DNA of 64,000 nt from Chitinophaga agrisoli (GCF_008386695.1 NZ_VUOC01000004.1:444168-508167); one strand, 5' to 3'. Counted from the stretch's first letter, positions 19,534 through 29,026 are shown. Notes: a model not told the origin generated them from the letters alone. Program-made: numbers and translations.

Positions 19534-19731
19534 GAAGAGGCCGCTGCATAGGCACTTATTTTAGCGGCGGCTTCGCATGATTATCGTAGGCCGGTTGCAG
19601 TTACACCGTTTGAGTAAATATCCTGTGTATTGCATCGTAACTGCTTAGCAACGTTACTGCAACTGCATTGCAACGTTACTCCCTACCACCAGATGCGGGG
19701 TAGCGTTACCCTGCCACGCCTTGGTACCCTT
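19534..19731. other. intergenic spacer with short GCAACGTTACT repeats
   Basis: No gene is seen in this spacer. The 11-mer gcaacgttact occurs twice within about 35 bases near 19648-19680, and related GTAAC/GTTAC cores recur around it, echoing the stem of the hairpin at 19497. No function can be assigned. Confidence 0.4.
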
Positions 19732-21753
19732 TCACAGCCGCAGCAATTTCAATGTGTTTACCACCTGTTTTGTATCCTCATCGTAGATCGTTAGCATGTA
19801 TACGCCACTGCCGGGGCTTGCCGGGGTGATGATAGCCCTTGTTTGTCCGGTAATACGCTGATTCAGTACCGGGCGGCCCTGCTGATCATACAATGATAAG
19901 ATATACCTGCCGGCTGGCGACAGGCCTGTTACGGTAAACTGCTGGCTAAAGGGGCTGGGGAATGCGGTAAGCGTTCCTTTCTCCGGCAGCCCGGTCATCT
20001 TGGCGGCAAAAGCCTGCTGCAATGCGCCATTAATGATGAAGCTGCGGGAAATGCTGATCGTATCCAGCGGGTGCCAGAAAGTGACCTTCAGCTGATGGGC
20101 GCCGGGGGTATAAGCCGCCGGGTCTATGATAAATGTGTTATCCGGGTTCACCGGCAGCACGGTAGCGCCATCTACCACCACGCTCACCTCCGTATGCCAG
20201 CGGGTGGCCGGATAATTGGCAATAAGGATCGTATCCGGGTCACCGGCAACGCTGTATTGGGCCTCCAGGGTACGCAGGATAGGCGGTGTGCTTAATACCG
20301 GGTAGATCTGTAACGCCACAGAGGTATCATACTTCGTATACGTAAGCCCGTTAAATGCCTTCCATTGCAGCGTATCTACGCCTACGATGCCGGGATTGGG
20401 CGTATATTTCATACTATCCAGCTCTGCCCGGGTGATCACGTTGCTGCGCCCCCAGAATACCACGTCTCCTTTTACCGTAAGGCGGCCAAACCGCGGCTGG
20501 GAAGTGATCTGGACACTTTCCAGCTGTCCCGGCCCGGTATGCGGCCCGTTATAATGATTGATAAAATCATTGGCCGTAAACTGGATAAACGTATTCGTGA
20601 AGGCCTGTTTGCTAAACGGCGTAATATTCTGATCCAGTAAGGTATCCGTGGCAATCAGGTACAAGATGCTATCCTGACGCATGTACCAGCGGTCACTGTT
20701 CAGGTAAACCTTGTGGCTGAGATTAGTGGTAATAAGCCTTGGGCTGCTATCGCGGGGAATATAATACAAGCCGCCGGGATTGAGGGCTTTTGTGACCATC
20801 AGGTCCCCATTGGGCGCAAGCCCTTCTATAAATGTCATGGCAAAATCGTTATACTTACCGCCCAGCTCTTCAAATGCTACGCGTGTATTGCCGGTGGAAT
20901 CCCGCAGATAAGTAAGGGTATGCGCAAATCCCCCGCCTTCCCGCTCCCTGTACACCCAGGCGGTATAACCATTACTGATGGCCTGCTGTTCCTCATAAAG
21001 GTTTTCATCTGTGGCGGCCGTCTGACCAAGTGTATCAATGGTGCTTCCGTTGTAGAGGGAAACAATGGCACGGCCCTGTAATGCCGATAAGAACAGTATC
21101 CGGCCCTCATCCGGCATGGGAAAATTGAGATACAGGGGTCCTAAGCCCGGCGTGCTGAGCACGGTAGTAATGCTGCCATTTTCGTATTTATAGAGCACAT
21201 GATCTTTAGTGAATACCACCATGCCTTCTTTTGACACATTGGTTTTCGTCTCATACATATCTGTGCTTATACTATCGGCAATTAAAACATTCTGTTTAGT
21301 GACCAGGTTCCTTAGATACAGGGCGCCAAAGGCCGGGCCGGGTCCCTGGCTGGGCCCCTGGATGCGCAGCCAGCTCACGTAATTGCCCGCCACCTTTACC
21401 ATATCAGCACTTGGGTCTACCAGTGTTAAGGCGCCCTGGTTCCATTCATAAATGGCAACGGAATGGAAGGCATCGCCGGGGTAGGTAGTAAGAATTGCGC
21501 CGGTGGGCGTGCTCCATACATCGGCTTTTTGACCACCAAGCGGGATCAATGTGTCCGTATGCTGCTGCACATTGATAAGACGGTAAGTAGAATCCTTTGC
21601 GATCAGCAGGTGATCATACTTAAAATCACGGATAGTATAACCGGTGGGCGCTGTATAGTACCGGGACAGCAACGGGTTATTATCATTATTCTGGGCAAAA
21701 AGGTATTGCTGGCATAATAATACCAGTAACAAGAGGGGGTAGCGTTTTCTCAT
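19732..21753 (-). CDS. secreted beta-propeller-like protein with T9SS type A sorting domain
   Basis: This protein is 673 residues long with a signal peptide ending near YLFAQ (residue 20). Residues 30-390 contain repeated short strands typical of a beta-propeller (for example KYENGSITTVL and SLYNGSTIDTLG). Residues about 400-490 resemble cadherin/Ig-like surface modules (TANDF, PRFGRL, YTPNPG, VDTLQWKAFNG). The last 75 residues (TAFPSPFSQQFTV to LKLLRL) form a type A T9SS sorting domain. The protein should therefore be exported and displayed or released through T9SS. It is transcribed in the same direction as the toxin operon but is separated from it by 350 bp and a hairpin. Ligand and enzymatic role are unknown. 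Confidence 0.75.
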   Translation of the reverse strand: MRKRYPLLLLVLLCQQYLFAQNNDNNPLLSRYYTAPTGYTIRDFKYDHLLIAKDSTYRLINVQQHTDTLIPLGGQKADVWSTPTGAILTTYPGDAFHSVAIYEWNQGALTLVDPSADMVKVAGNYVSWLRIQGPSQGPGPAFGALYLRNLVTKQNVLIADSISTDMYETKTNVSKEGMVVFTKDHVLYKYENGSITTVLSTPGLGPLYLNFPMPDEGRILFLSALQGRAIVSLYNGSTIDTLGQTAATDENLYEEQQAISNGYTAWVYREREGGGFAHTLTYLRDSTGNTRVAFEELGGKYNDFAMTFIEGLAPNGDLMVTKALNPGGLYYIPRDSSPRLITTNLSHKVYLNSDRWYMRQDSILYLIATDTLLDQNITPFSKQAFTNTFIQFTANDFINHYNGPHTGPGQLESVQITSQPRFGRLTVKGDVVFWGRSNVITRAELDSMKYTPNPGIVGVDTLQWKAFNGLTYTKYDTSVALQIYPVLSTPPILRTLEAQYSVAGDPDTILIANYPATRWHTEVSVVVDGATVLPVNPDNTFIIDPAAYTPGAHQLKVTFWHPLDTISISRSFIINGALQQAFAAKMTGLPEKGTLTAFPSPFSQQFTVTGLSPAGRYILSLYDQQGRPVLNQRITGQTRAIITPASPGSGVYMLTIYDEDTKQVVNTLKLLRL

Positions 21754-21851
21754 GGTTAATCCGGGTTGATAGATTGAGCAATAGAATAGATTATAAATAT
21801 AATATTCCCCCGCTGCGCCGCAATTGCTTGTTCTATGTATAAATAAAGTAA

Positions 21852-21900
21852 AAGGCGGCGCAATTGTTTACTTAAACAAGTATAAACATTGCACCGCCTT
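21852..21900 (-). terminator. hairpin terminator after the FAH-family gene
   Basis: Arms at 21852-21870 and 21883-21900 pair almost completely around a 12-base loop. On the minus strand the stem is followed by TTTTACTTTATTT. It lies just past the stop of the gene at 21925. Confidence 0.6.
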
Positions 21901-21924
21901 GCAAAGGCTTATGTTAAGGGAAAA

Positions 21925-22776
21925 TTACCTTTTTACGGCTACGGTATTTATCAGCTTACCGATGGGCTCAATCGTGATCTCCACCACATCCCCTTCCTGC
22001 AGGGTAAACCCGCTGTCCGGCACCAGGCAGGTGCCTGTCATCAGGTAGCAGCCATCGGGGAAACTGCATTCGCGGAACAGGAATTCCGCCAGCTCCTCAT
22101 GCGTGCGTTTCATCTGGCTGATAGGCACCGCGTCTTTATACTGCTGCTCGCCCGCGCGGAAGATCTGCATCTGGATAAGCGTATCTGAAGCAATGGGATT
22201 TTCCGGCACCATCAGGCAGGGGCCAATGGCCGCGCTGCGCTCATATACCTTGGCCTGCGGCAGGTACAGCGGGTTCTCTCCTTCTATGCTGCGGGAGCTC
22301 ATATCATTACCAATAGTGTAGCCCTGGATAGCGCCGGTGTTATTGATAAAAAGCGTTAATTCCGGCTCCGGCACATCCCAGGTGGAATCTTTGCGGATAT
22401 GCACATTATGCCCATGCCCTACCGCGCGGCGGGCGGTGGATTTAAAGAACAGCTCCGGTCGCTCTGCTTCATATACCAGGTCGTAGAAAGTAGCGCCGCC
22501 GGAATCTTCTGACTCTTCCATACGGGCTACCCTGCTGCGGTAGTAGGTAACGCCTGCAGCCCAGATCTCCTGCAGCCCGATAGGCGGCAACAGGTGTTGC
22601 CGGATGGCGGTTTCCACATCTTTAGCGGCAGGCTGGCCTTCAACGGCAGCCTGCAGGTGTTTAAAAAGATGCGGCGTATTCACCAGGGCGTCCCAATCCT
22701 GTTCAATATGCGTATAACGGTCACGGTAGAATGCAAACACGCCGTCTGTTGTGTTATAAAGCAGAAAGTATTCCAT
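21925..22776 (-). CDS. fumarylacetoacetate hydrolase superfamily protein, probable 2-keto-3-deoxy sugar-acid dehydratase type
   Basis: This is a 283-residue cytoplasmic enzyme. Its FAH-superfamily core has [11 protein letters not shown] (about residues 80-90), [18 protein letters not shown] with the metal-binding acidic residues, [11 protein letters not shown], and MTGTCLVP near the C-terminus. The AGVTY-x-RSR and [12 protein letters not shown] pattern is the one I know from 2-dehydro-3-deoxy-D-arabinonate dehydratase (KdaD)-like members, which act in non-phosphorylated pentose oxidation. A related hydrolase or isomerase activity is possible. It follows the lipoprotein gene at 22799 by 22 bp, so the two are probably cotranscribed, in keeping with a role in sugar catabolism. 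Confidence 0.8.
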   Translation of the reverse strand: MEYFLLYNTTDGVFAFYRDRYTHIEQDWDALVNTPHLFKHLQAAVEGQPAAKDVETAIRQHLLPPIGLQEIWAAGVTYYRSRVARMEESEDSGGATFYDLVYEAERPELFFKSTARRAVGHGHNVHIRKDSTWDVPEPELTLFINNTGAIQGYTIGNDMSSRSIEGENPLYLPQAKVYERSAAIGPCLMVPENPIASDTLIQMQIFRAGEQQYKDAVPISQMKRTHEELAEFLFRECSFPDGCYLMTGTCLVPDSGFTLQEGDVVEITIEPIGKLINTVAVKR

Positions 22777-22798
22777 ATCTTTTGTTTCAGTTTATATC

Positions 22799-24025
22799 CT
22801 ATTTCATGCCAGCAATTTCGCTGATAGAACGTTTAAAGAGTTGTTGTGCCAGGGAGTCCATGACGGCCTTCTCCCCTTCCAGGTGCACCGTGGTCTGACG
22901 GTATACCATAGAATCACCCGGCGCCAGCGGCCTTGCGGCTGAAGAGGATTCCAGCTCATAGAAAGGCCCCATCTGCGTACCATCTGCCAGCGGACCATCG
23001 TTATAACAATTGGCCACATCTCCTTTATAAGGTTCTTTTTGTTGTTCCCATTTGGAGTTTACATAACGCCCGCCGGGCTGTATGCTAAAGAGGATAAGGG
23101 TGATAGCCCCGCTTTCCGTATCCACGCTGCCAGACATGGGCAGGGCCACTTCCGGCGCCAGGCCTATCTTGCCCCGGTGACGGCCATCCGCCTTCATGAG
23201 CAGGATGCTGTCCTTTACCTGGAGATAATCCGGCGGGATCTTGCCAAAATAATCGTCGTGGATACCGGCATGCGCATCCGGCCCGCCTTTAAAAGGCACT
23301 ACGATCATGGTCTTATCAGAAGGCGTATACATGCCCAACAGCCAGATGGACAAGAGACCGGTACTTTCCTGCCAGGCCTTACTACCCTTATTCACGAGTG
23401 TATTTTCTGTTTGATAGGCCACTGCTTTTACGCCTGCGGGCAGATCGATATGCAGCTGCGCGGGCAGGGTCTCTTTTTCCAGCAGGCGGATGCTGCGGGT
23501 AATGCCTACATTGAATGTGGTACCGGCATAGTTCGTTAACGTACCCTCTTTCACGTAGGTCACGGCATCACCGCTTTGATCACGCAGCTGAAAAACAGCG
23601 GTATCGATAAGACCGGGCGTTTGCCAGGTATCAAAATTCATAGGCTTGCCGGACGGGAAGAACAGCCCGTACTGGCCGCCCTCCGGCCCCAGCCAGAAAC
23701 GCTCTTCGCCGCCATAGGCATTAATATGCGGGTTATATTTACCGGAGGAGATAAGCTGGTAGTTCAGCCATCCATAGCTTTTGCCGGCAAGGCCATTGGC
23801 GCTGCTGGTCATTACGCGGGCCTGGTAACTGCCGGTAACGGCTACCATGCCGCTGTCTGCCGCATGCTGCAACAGTATCACATCACCCGGCTGACGGCGC
23901 AGAAAGGCCACATCATCACCAAAAGTATTGCCGCCCTGCGGCGGTTGTGTGGATTGTGCCGGTGGTTTTGTACCGGACTGACAAGCGAATAAACCCAGGA
24001 ACAGGCAGTAGTGAACAAACCTCAT
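22799..24025 (-). CDS. lipoprotein with a galactose-mutarotase-like fold (DUF6786-like)
   Basis: This 408-residue protein has a lipobox LFACQS, so Cys15 should be lipidated after export. The body is beta-rich. ERFWLGPEGGQYGLFFPSG near residue 110 and GITRSIRLL near residue 175 are typical of the carbohydrate-binding beta-sandwich families related to aldose epimerases. I recall such proteins annotated as DUF6786, but I cannot confirm this without a search. It sits 22 bp upstream of an FAH-superfamily sugar-acid enzyme, and the two probably form a small operon. I infer a periplasmic or surface role in sugar handling; no catalytic residues can be named. Confidence 0.65.
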   Translation of the reverse strand: MRFVHYCLFLGLFACQSGTKPPAQSTQPPQGGNTFGDDVAFLRRQPGDVILLQHAADSGMVAVTGSYQARVMTSSANGLAGKSYGWLNYQLISSGKYNPHINAYGGEERFWLGPEGGQYGLFFPSGKPMNFDTWQTPGLIDTAVFQLRDQSGDAVTYVKEGTLTNYAGTTFNVGITRSIRLLEKETLPAQLHIDLPAGVKAVAYQTENTLVNKGSKAWQESTGLLSIWLLGMYTPSDKTMIVVPFKGGPDAHAGIHDDYFGKIPPDYLQVKDSILLMKADGRHRGKIGLAPEVALPMSGSVDTESGAITLILFSIQPGGRYVNSKWEQQKEPYKGDVANCYNDGPLADGTQMGPFYELESSSAARPLAPGDSMVYRQTTVHLEGEKAVMDSLAQQLFKRSISEIAGMK

Positions 24026-24273
24026 ATTAATTACTAATTACGAATTACTGATTACGAATGAAATGCAGCGGATATGGTTCCGCGTGCTGTGGGATATTTG
24101 TTTTTCATGTTAGGGCTGCAGATGTTTTGCAGCCGTGGAATTTTTATCCCATTAAAATACTAATTAAATTGAATGGCAGGCATAATTTTTAATCCGCCGC
24201 CGCTTATCCCAATTACTGGCGCATATGGCCGGTTATTTGTAACTTATATAACAACATATCATCTCCTGTTGCC

Positions 24274-24759
24274 ATGCCCGTTAAACCGGTGCTTTATATT
24301 ATCCTGTTACATGCTTTTTTGCTGCCGGCAAGCGCCCAGCAGGTGCGGCTGGTTACGCTGGATGAGCTGGAACGGCGGTTTACCGCGGGCGGCGATACCA
24401 CGTATGTGATCAATTTCTGGGCTACCTGGTGTGGCCCCTGTGTGGATGAGCTGCCACATTTTGAAAAGTTCCGGCAAACCTTCAAGGACGAGCCTGTAAG
24501 GGTATTGCTGGTAAGCCTGGATGCGCGGTCCAAACTACGGGGACAGGTACTGCCTTTTGTGAAGAAAGCCAGGCTGCAGAACGAGGTGATACTTTTAAAC
24601 GAAACAGATCAACAGCAATATATAGATCGCATTAGCCCGGAATGGTCCGGCAGCCTGCCTGCCACCCTTTTTGTCAACAAAGGCAAACAACTGCGCCGGT
24701 TGCAGGAAAGGGAATTCACCTATGACCAATTGGTAGCAACGTTCCGATCACTAAAATAA
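24274..24759 (+). CDS. TlpA-like exported thioredoxin-fold protein
   Basis: This protein is 161 residues long with a signal peptide ending near LPASAQ (residue 22). The thioredoxin active site WCGPC lies at residues 52-56 (Cys53 and Cys56), preceded by VINFWATW. A cis-Pro segment (SLPATLFVNKG) lies near residue 131. These are the features of periplasmic TlpA/ResA-type disulfide reductases. The gene stops 7 bp before the next redoxin gene, so the two are probably cotranscribed and work in the same envelope redox step. The substrate is not indicated. Confidence 0.85.
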   Translation: MPVKPVLYIILLHAFLLPASAQQVRLVTLDELERRFTAGGDTTYVINFWATWCGPCVDELPHFEKFRQTFKDEPVRVLLVSLDARSKLRGQVLPFVKKARLQNEVILLNETDQQQYIDRISPEWSGSLPATLFVNKGKQLRRLQEREFTYDQLVATFRSLK

Positions 24760-24766
24760 TACCGTT

Positions 24767-25372
24767 ATGAAACGCTTACTCATGCTCTCTTTACTGGCGC
24801 TGGCGCTGATGGCCCTTGCGCAGGAAACAGGTTACCAGGTAGGCCAGGTGGTAACCGATTTCACCCTTAAGAATACAGATCAGCAAACCGTATCGCTGGC
24901 CGGCTATCCGCAGGCCAAAGGTTATATTGTGATCTTTGGCTGTAATACCTGCCCCGTATCCCGCGGATACGAGAACCGGATGGTAGCCCTGCAGGATAAG
25001 TTTGCGGCCAGGGGCTACCCGGTGATCATGATCAACCCCAATGACCCCGAAGCCCAGCCGGGGGAATCTTTTGAGGATATGCAGCAGCATGCGCAGAAAA
25101 GCAAGCTGAACTTCCCCTACCTGGAAGATCCCGGACAGGTGATCACCCGGCGTTTTGGCGCGCTGCGCACGCCGCATGTATTTGTATTGCAAAAGACCCC
25201 AAAGGGGAATGTAGTGGCTTATATTGGCGCTATAGACAATGACCCGGATAATGGGAATAACAGTAAGATCAATTATGTGCAGAATGCGGTAACCGCTTTG
25301 CTGGCCGGGCAACAGCCGGAGGTAACGTTTACCAAGGCGGTAGGATGCGGGGTGAAGAGCAGGAGGAGTTAA
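24767..25372 (+). CDS. exported redoxin (AhpC/TSA-type thioredoxin fold)
   Basis: This protein is 201 residues long with an N-terminal signal peptide (cleavage near ALAQE). It has a peroxiredoxin-like fold: VTDFTLKN near residue 30, then IVIFGCNTCPVSRGYENR with Cys59 and Cys62, and a cis-Pro segment LRTPHVFVLQ near residue 143. The C-N-T-C-P pair resembles the thiol pair of AhpC/TSA-related redoxins that are often annotated as thioredoxin family protein. A Cys near the C-terminus (VGCGVK) may be a resolving residue. It is paired with the TlpA-like gene 7 bp upstream. A thiol-based oxidoreductase or peroxidase role is inferred. Confidence 0.8.
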   Translation: MKRLLMLSLLALALMALAQETGYQVGQVVTDFTLKNTDQQTVSLAGYPQAKGYIVIFGCNTCPVSRGYENRMVALQDKFAARGYPVIMINPNDPEAQPGESFEDMQQHAQKSKLNFPYLEDPGQVITRRFGALRTPHVFVLQKTPKGNVVAYIGAIDNDPDNGNNSKINYVQNAVTALLAGQQPEVTFTKAVGCGVKSRRS

Positions 25373-25384
25373 CATTAAAATGCA

Positions 25385-25432
25385 AAGGTCCATCATGCCA
25401 TAGACTATCCTTTACTATGCACGATGGACCTT
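25385..25432. terminator. hairpin between convergent redoxin and outer-membrane genes
   Basis: Arms aaggtccatc (25385-25394) and gatggacctt (25423-25432) form a 10-bp perfect stem around a long loop that can pair further (atgc/gcac). It lies between convergent genes. The T-tracts are weak. Confidence 0.5.
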
Positions 25433-25452
25433 GTATATGGTGAGTAAGCTGC

Positions 25453-25971
25453 TTAGAAATTCCAGCCGGCTTTCAGGCCAAAGAAGCTCATATTGCCGTC
25501 TTTGAACCACATTTCATATTTGGCCTGCAGGTCAAAGCCTAATACGCGCAAACCTAAGCCGGGAGAAAAGATAGCAGCGGTGGTCTTATTGTCGCCGGTA
25601 ATATTGGCAACGCCGCCTTCTGCTTTCAGATACAGCAGGGGCAGGAATTTATATTTCAGGCCCAAACGTACGGGAACAGCATTCAGGGCATCATACTTGG
25701 CAGAGCCCACGCCCGGAACGTCGAAAGATTTACCGCCAAAACGCATATAGCTTACGGAACCGGTTACGCCCAGGCCGGCTATCAATTTAATATCTGCTCC
25801 CAGACCAATACCGTAGCCGGTATTATAGACATCCTTCATGTCGCCAACCGGGAATCCTGCTTCCACAAACGGGCCGATACTGAATCTTTTCAATTGTGCG
25901 TTGGAAATGCTGCTGGTCGCGCAGAGGATCAACAACATGCAAGTGATGGTAGAAAGGATCTTTTTCATCAA
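25453..25971 (-). CDS. small outer-membrane beta-barrel protein
   Basis: This protein is 172 residues long with a signal peptide (cleavage near SISNAQ, residue 26). The mature part is eight or so amphipathic strands (GPFVEAGFPVGDM, GLGADIKLI, VTGSVSYMRFGG, LKYKFLPLLYLKAEGGV, GLRVLGFDLQAKYEMWF) ending in Phe (LKAGWNF), the usual layout of OmpW/OmpX-sized porin-like barrels in Bacteroidota. The gene is convergent with the redoxin pair and stands alone, preceded by AT-rich DNA. No specific ligand or activity can be inferred. Confidence 0.8.
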   Translation of the reverse strand: MMKKILSTITCMLLILCATSSISNAQLKRFSIGPFVEAGFPVGDMKDVYNTGYGIGLGADIKLIAGLGVTGSVSYMRFGGKSFDVPGVGSAKYDALNAVPVRLGLKYKFLPLLYLKAEGGVANITGDNKTTAAIFSPGLGLRVLGFDLQAKYEMWFKDGNMSFFGLKAGWNF

Positions 25972-26170
25972 ACTGTTTTTTACAGGAAAGGTTATTATAA
26001 ATTTTATGTAAATGTAAGTAATTATTTAATATTATAGATACGGGAATATATCCCCCTTTAACGAGGACGGCCCAACGCCCATTCAACCATTCCCTGTTAA
26101 TAAGTGTTAACTGATTAAACTATCCATGGGGCCGCCCGTCTTTATAAAGGAAAAAGGGGTAGCCAGGCAT

Positions 26171-26210
26171 TAGCTGTTAACTACTGTTAACGACTGTTAA
26201 ATACTACTAA
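26171..26210 (+). repeat. phased 10-bp repeats upstream of the efflux operon
   Basis: Four successive 10-mers (tagctgttaa, ctactgttaa, cgactgttaa, atactactaa) share a CTGTTAA-type core with exactly one helical turn spacing. Further GTTAA copies lie near 26096-26119. The 349-bp spacer 25972-26320 holds no gene; this is its only obvious structure. Regulator binding is possible but unproven. Confidence 0.6.
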
Positions 26211-26320
26211 CAAAATATACAGGCGATCTGATAAGCACAGTTATTTGCATGATCCGGCTATCCCTATACCACCTTTCTACTCATAGCCGATGGCATTATG
26301 TATTACGAACAGGAAAAACC

Positions 26321-27664
26321 ATGAACAGAATAGCAGTCTTGATGGCGATGCTACTCATCGCCGGCGTGCGGCCCCTCTTGGCACAGCAGGACACCACTAC
26401 CGCCGGGCTACCGGATAAATGGACACTGCAGCAATGCCTGGATTATGCACGGGCGCGCAATATACAGCTCAATACCCTGCGGCTAACGGAGCAATCGAGC
26501 CAGCAGGACCTGTTACAGTCCAAAGCAGCCAGACTGCCCAGTCTTTCCGGCACCGTATCCCAATCTGTTACCAATTCCAAGAACACCAACCCGGTGGTGG
26601 GCGGTTTCCAGACACAGTCCAGCCTGGCCAGCAACTATGCCCTTAACTCGCAGGTGATCCTGTACCAGGGCGGCTATCTGCGGAGCGATATCAAGGAAAA
26701 GGGCCTGTTACTACAGGCAGCCAACCTGGATGTATTACAGGCGGAGAACGATATTACCCTGCAGATCACCCAGGCTTATCTGAACATCCTGCTGGCTAAT
26801 GAGAACATTATTTATGCCAAAGAGCTGGTACAGACTTCCACCGCGCAACTGGAACGCGGACAACAGCTGTTCAACGCAGGCAGCCTGGCCCGCAAGGACT
26901 TTGTGCTGCTGCAGGGCCAACAGGCGGCAGACCAGTACTCCCTGGTAACAGCAGAGAATAGCTACCGCCTGAACCTGCTGACGCTGAAGCAGATCTTACA
27001 GCTGCCCAGCACTTTTACTTTCACCATTGTGCAGCCGGACAGCCTGCGGGCCACTAAACCGGTACCCAGCCTGGAAGAAGCCCAACGGCAGGCATTGCTT
27101 ACCCGGCCGGAAGTCAAATACGGCGAGGTATCCCTGGCCATTGCAGAAGTAGGCCTGGAGAAAGCCCGCTCCGGCTATAAACCCACCCTGAGCCTGGGCG
27201 CTGCTTTATCCAGCGGTTTTTCTGATAATAACTCCACCGCCTATTGGCAGCAGCTGGATAATAACTTTTACCAGCGCGCAGGCCTTACCCTGGGCATCCC
27301 CATCTTCAGCAACCGGGTAAACAAGACCAATGAGGCCAAGGCTAAAATATCCATAGACCAGGCTAAATTATCACTGCAAGGCACCAAAACGGCGCTGACG
27401 CAGGTGGTAGAGCAGGCATACATTAACCTGCAGAATGCGCAGGCGCAGTATACCGCTGCTCAAAGACAGCTGGAGGCGAATGAAGAAGCTTATCATATCA
27501 GTATAGAGCAGCTTAAAATAGGCGCTATGAATATTGTAGACCTGCAGGTGCAGAAGAACCTGTATGTGCAGGCGTTGCAGGCGTTTATACAGGCTAAATA
27601 CAGCGCGATATTGAATACAAGGATCTATGAATTCTATATGGGGGAACCAGTGGCGGAGAATTAG
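26321..27664 (+). CDS. TolC-family outer-membrane efflux protein
   Basis: I chose the ATG at 26321 because it begins a clean signal peptide (MNRIAVLMAMLLIAGVRPLLAQ); the frame is open further upstream to 26249, but those residues look non-coding. The 447-residue product has the TolC/OEP layout: WTLQQCLDYARARNIQL near the N-terminus, two long helical coiled-coil repeats with conserved N-x-(L/Y) positions, SLGAALSSGF and YQRAGLTLGIPIFS barrel strands, and a second helical hairpin with NIVDLQVQKNLYVQA near the C-terminus. It is the first gene of a four-gene efflux operon with a MacA-like adaptor and a split MacB, forming the outer-membrane exit duct. Confidence 0.9.
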   Translation: MNRIAVLMAMLLIAGVRPLLAQQDTTTAGLPDKWTLQQCLDYARARNIQLNTLRLTEQSSQQDLLQSKAARLPSLSGTVSQSVTNSKNTNPVVGGFQTQSSLASNYALNSQVILYQGGYLRSDIKEKGLLLQAANLDVLQAENDITLQITQAYLNILLANENIIYAKELVQTSTAQLERGQQLFNAGSLARKDFVLLQGQQAADQYSLVTAENSYRLNLLTLKQILQLPSTFTFTIVQPDSLRATKPVPSLEEAQRQALLTRPEVKYGEVSLAIAEVGLEKARSGYKPTLSLGAALSSGFSDNNSTAYWQQLDNNFYQRAGLTLGIPIFSNRVNKTNEAKAKISIDQAKLSLQGTKTALTQVVEQAYINLQNAQAQYTAAQRQLEANEEAYHISIEQLKIGAMNIVDLQVQKNLYVQALQAFIQAKYSAILNTRIYEFYMGEPVAEN

Positions 27665-27754
27665 TTGATGTGCAGATGTGCAAATATGCGGATGTGCAGA
27701 TGAATTTATGTATAGATGAAATCTTAAGGTTATAAAAAAGACAAATCAGTTCAA
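27665..27754 (+). repeat. degenerate GATGTGC-type repeats in the tolC-macA spacer
   Basis: The spacer holds several copies of a short unit (gatgtgc, gatgtgcaaatatgc, gatgtgcagatg) in loose tandem between 27666 and 27716. Similar units recur at 29027-29090, 29860-30011 and 34165-34225. No gene is present. Confidence 0.55.
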
Positions 27755-29026
27755 ATGAAGCGATATAAATGGTTGATCATAAGCATAGCCATCATATTGA
27801 TAGTAGCTATCTGGTTCTGGAAGTTCAGGAGTAAAGCCGCACCGGTGCTAGTGGAAACGGAAAAGCCAACCTACGGGTTCATTGCCAATGCCATTACGGC
27901 CACGGGCACTATACAGCCGGTTGATACGGTGTCCGTAGGTACCCAGGTATCCGGCACCATCAAGTATATCTATGCCGATTTTAACACCACGGTAAAAAAG
28001 GACCAGTTAGTAGCGGAGCTGGATAAATCCCTGCTGCAGGCGCAGGTAGACCAATACAAGGCCAACCTTAGCGCAGCGCGGGATCAGCTGGCGTACCAGC
28101 AAAGCAATTTTGCCCGGCAAACGCAGCTCTTCCAGGTAGGCGCTATCAGCAAAGCGGATTTTGAAACGGCGCAGTTCCAGTTTAACAGCGCCAAAGCCAA
28201 TGTAGCCGCCATACAGGCGCAACTGGCCTCCGCTACGCAAAACCTGGCTTATACAAACATTTACTCTCCTATTGACGGCGTGGTGCTAAGCCGGAATGTA
28301 AATATAGGCCAGACCGTAGCCGCCAGCTTCAATACCCCTACCCTGTTCATCATCGCCAAAGACCTGACCAAAATGCAGGTACAGGCCAGCGTAGACGAAG
28401 CAGATATTGGCAATGTGGAAAAAGGCCAGCGCGTAACATTCACCGTTGATGCTTTCCCGGACGATGTATTTAACGGCACCGTACAGGAAGTACGCCTGCA
28501 GCCCAGCACCAGCGCCAACGTGGTTACCTATGTAACCATCATTGACGCGCCCAATAATGATCTTCGCCTGAAACCGGGTATGACGGCCAATATCACCATC
28601 TATACCAAAGAAGTCAAAAACGCCATGCTGGTAAGCGCCAAAGCGCTGAAGTTCAAACCAGACTCCGCCCTGCTGAAAGACTATATTATCGTAGGCCGCG
28701 GCGATACCAGCCACGCGCGTAAAGAGCCCGGCTTTTACCGCAGCAAACGTCCGGATACGCTGAAAACAGCAACCGATACCAGCAAACGCCTTACCTCTCC
28801 GGATGAAGCAGCCCACCCTGCTTCCGTATGGCTGAAACATGGCGATACCATCATCCGCAGGCGCATCCTGACCGGCATGAATGATGAAACGAATGTGCAG
28901 GTAGTACATGGGCTGGATACATCAGATATTATTGTGAATGACGCCAGGCAGGTAACGAAAAAAGAGAAGGCCGCGGCTGCCAAAAGCCCTTTTATGCCAT
29001 CAAGACCAAGAAGAGGGGGGAGATAA
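27755..29026 (+). CDS. MacA-like periplasmic adaptor (membrane fusion protein)
   Basis: This 423-residue protein has an uncleaved N-terminal membrane anchor (WLIISIAIILIVAIWFW). Its HlyD/MacA layout includes a lipoyl half (GTIQPVDTVSVGTQVSGTI near residue 52), a coiled-coil hairpin (about residues 85-165, with QVDQYKANLSAARDQL), a second lipoyl half (YTNIYSPIDGVVLSRNVNIG), a beta-barrel domain (ADIGNVEKGQRVTFTVDAFP) and an LRLKPGMTANITI membrane-proximal element. A Lys/Asp/Ser-rich insert at about residues 310-370 and a basic C-terminal tail are unusual for the family. It bridges the TolC-like gene upstream and the MacB-type ATPase and permease downstream. Confidence 0.9.
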   Translation: MKRYKWLIISIAIILIVAIWFWKFRSKAAPVLVETEKPTYGFIANAITATGTIQPVDTVSVGTQVSGTIKYIYADFNTTVKKDQLVAELDKSLLQAQVDQYKANLSAARDQLAYQQSNFARQTQLFQVGAISKADFETAQFQFNSAKANVAAIQAQLASATQNLAYTNIYSPIDGVVLSRNVNIGQTVAASFNTPTLFIIAKDLTKMQVQASVDEADIGNVEKGQRVTFTVDAFPDDVFNGTVQEVRLQPSTSANVVTYVTIIDAPNNDLRLKPGMTANITIYTKEVKNAMLVSAKALKFKPDSALLKDYIIVGRGDTSHARKEPGFYRSKRPDTLKTATDTSKRLTSPDEAAHPASVWLKHGDTIIRRRILTGMNDETNVQVVHGLDTSDIIVNDARQVTKKEKAAAAKSPFMPSRPRRGGR

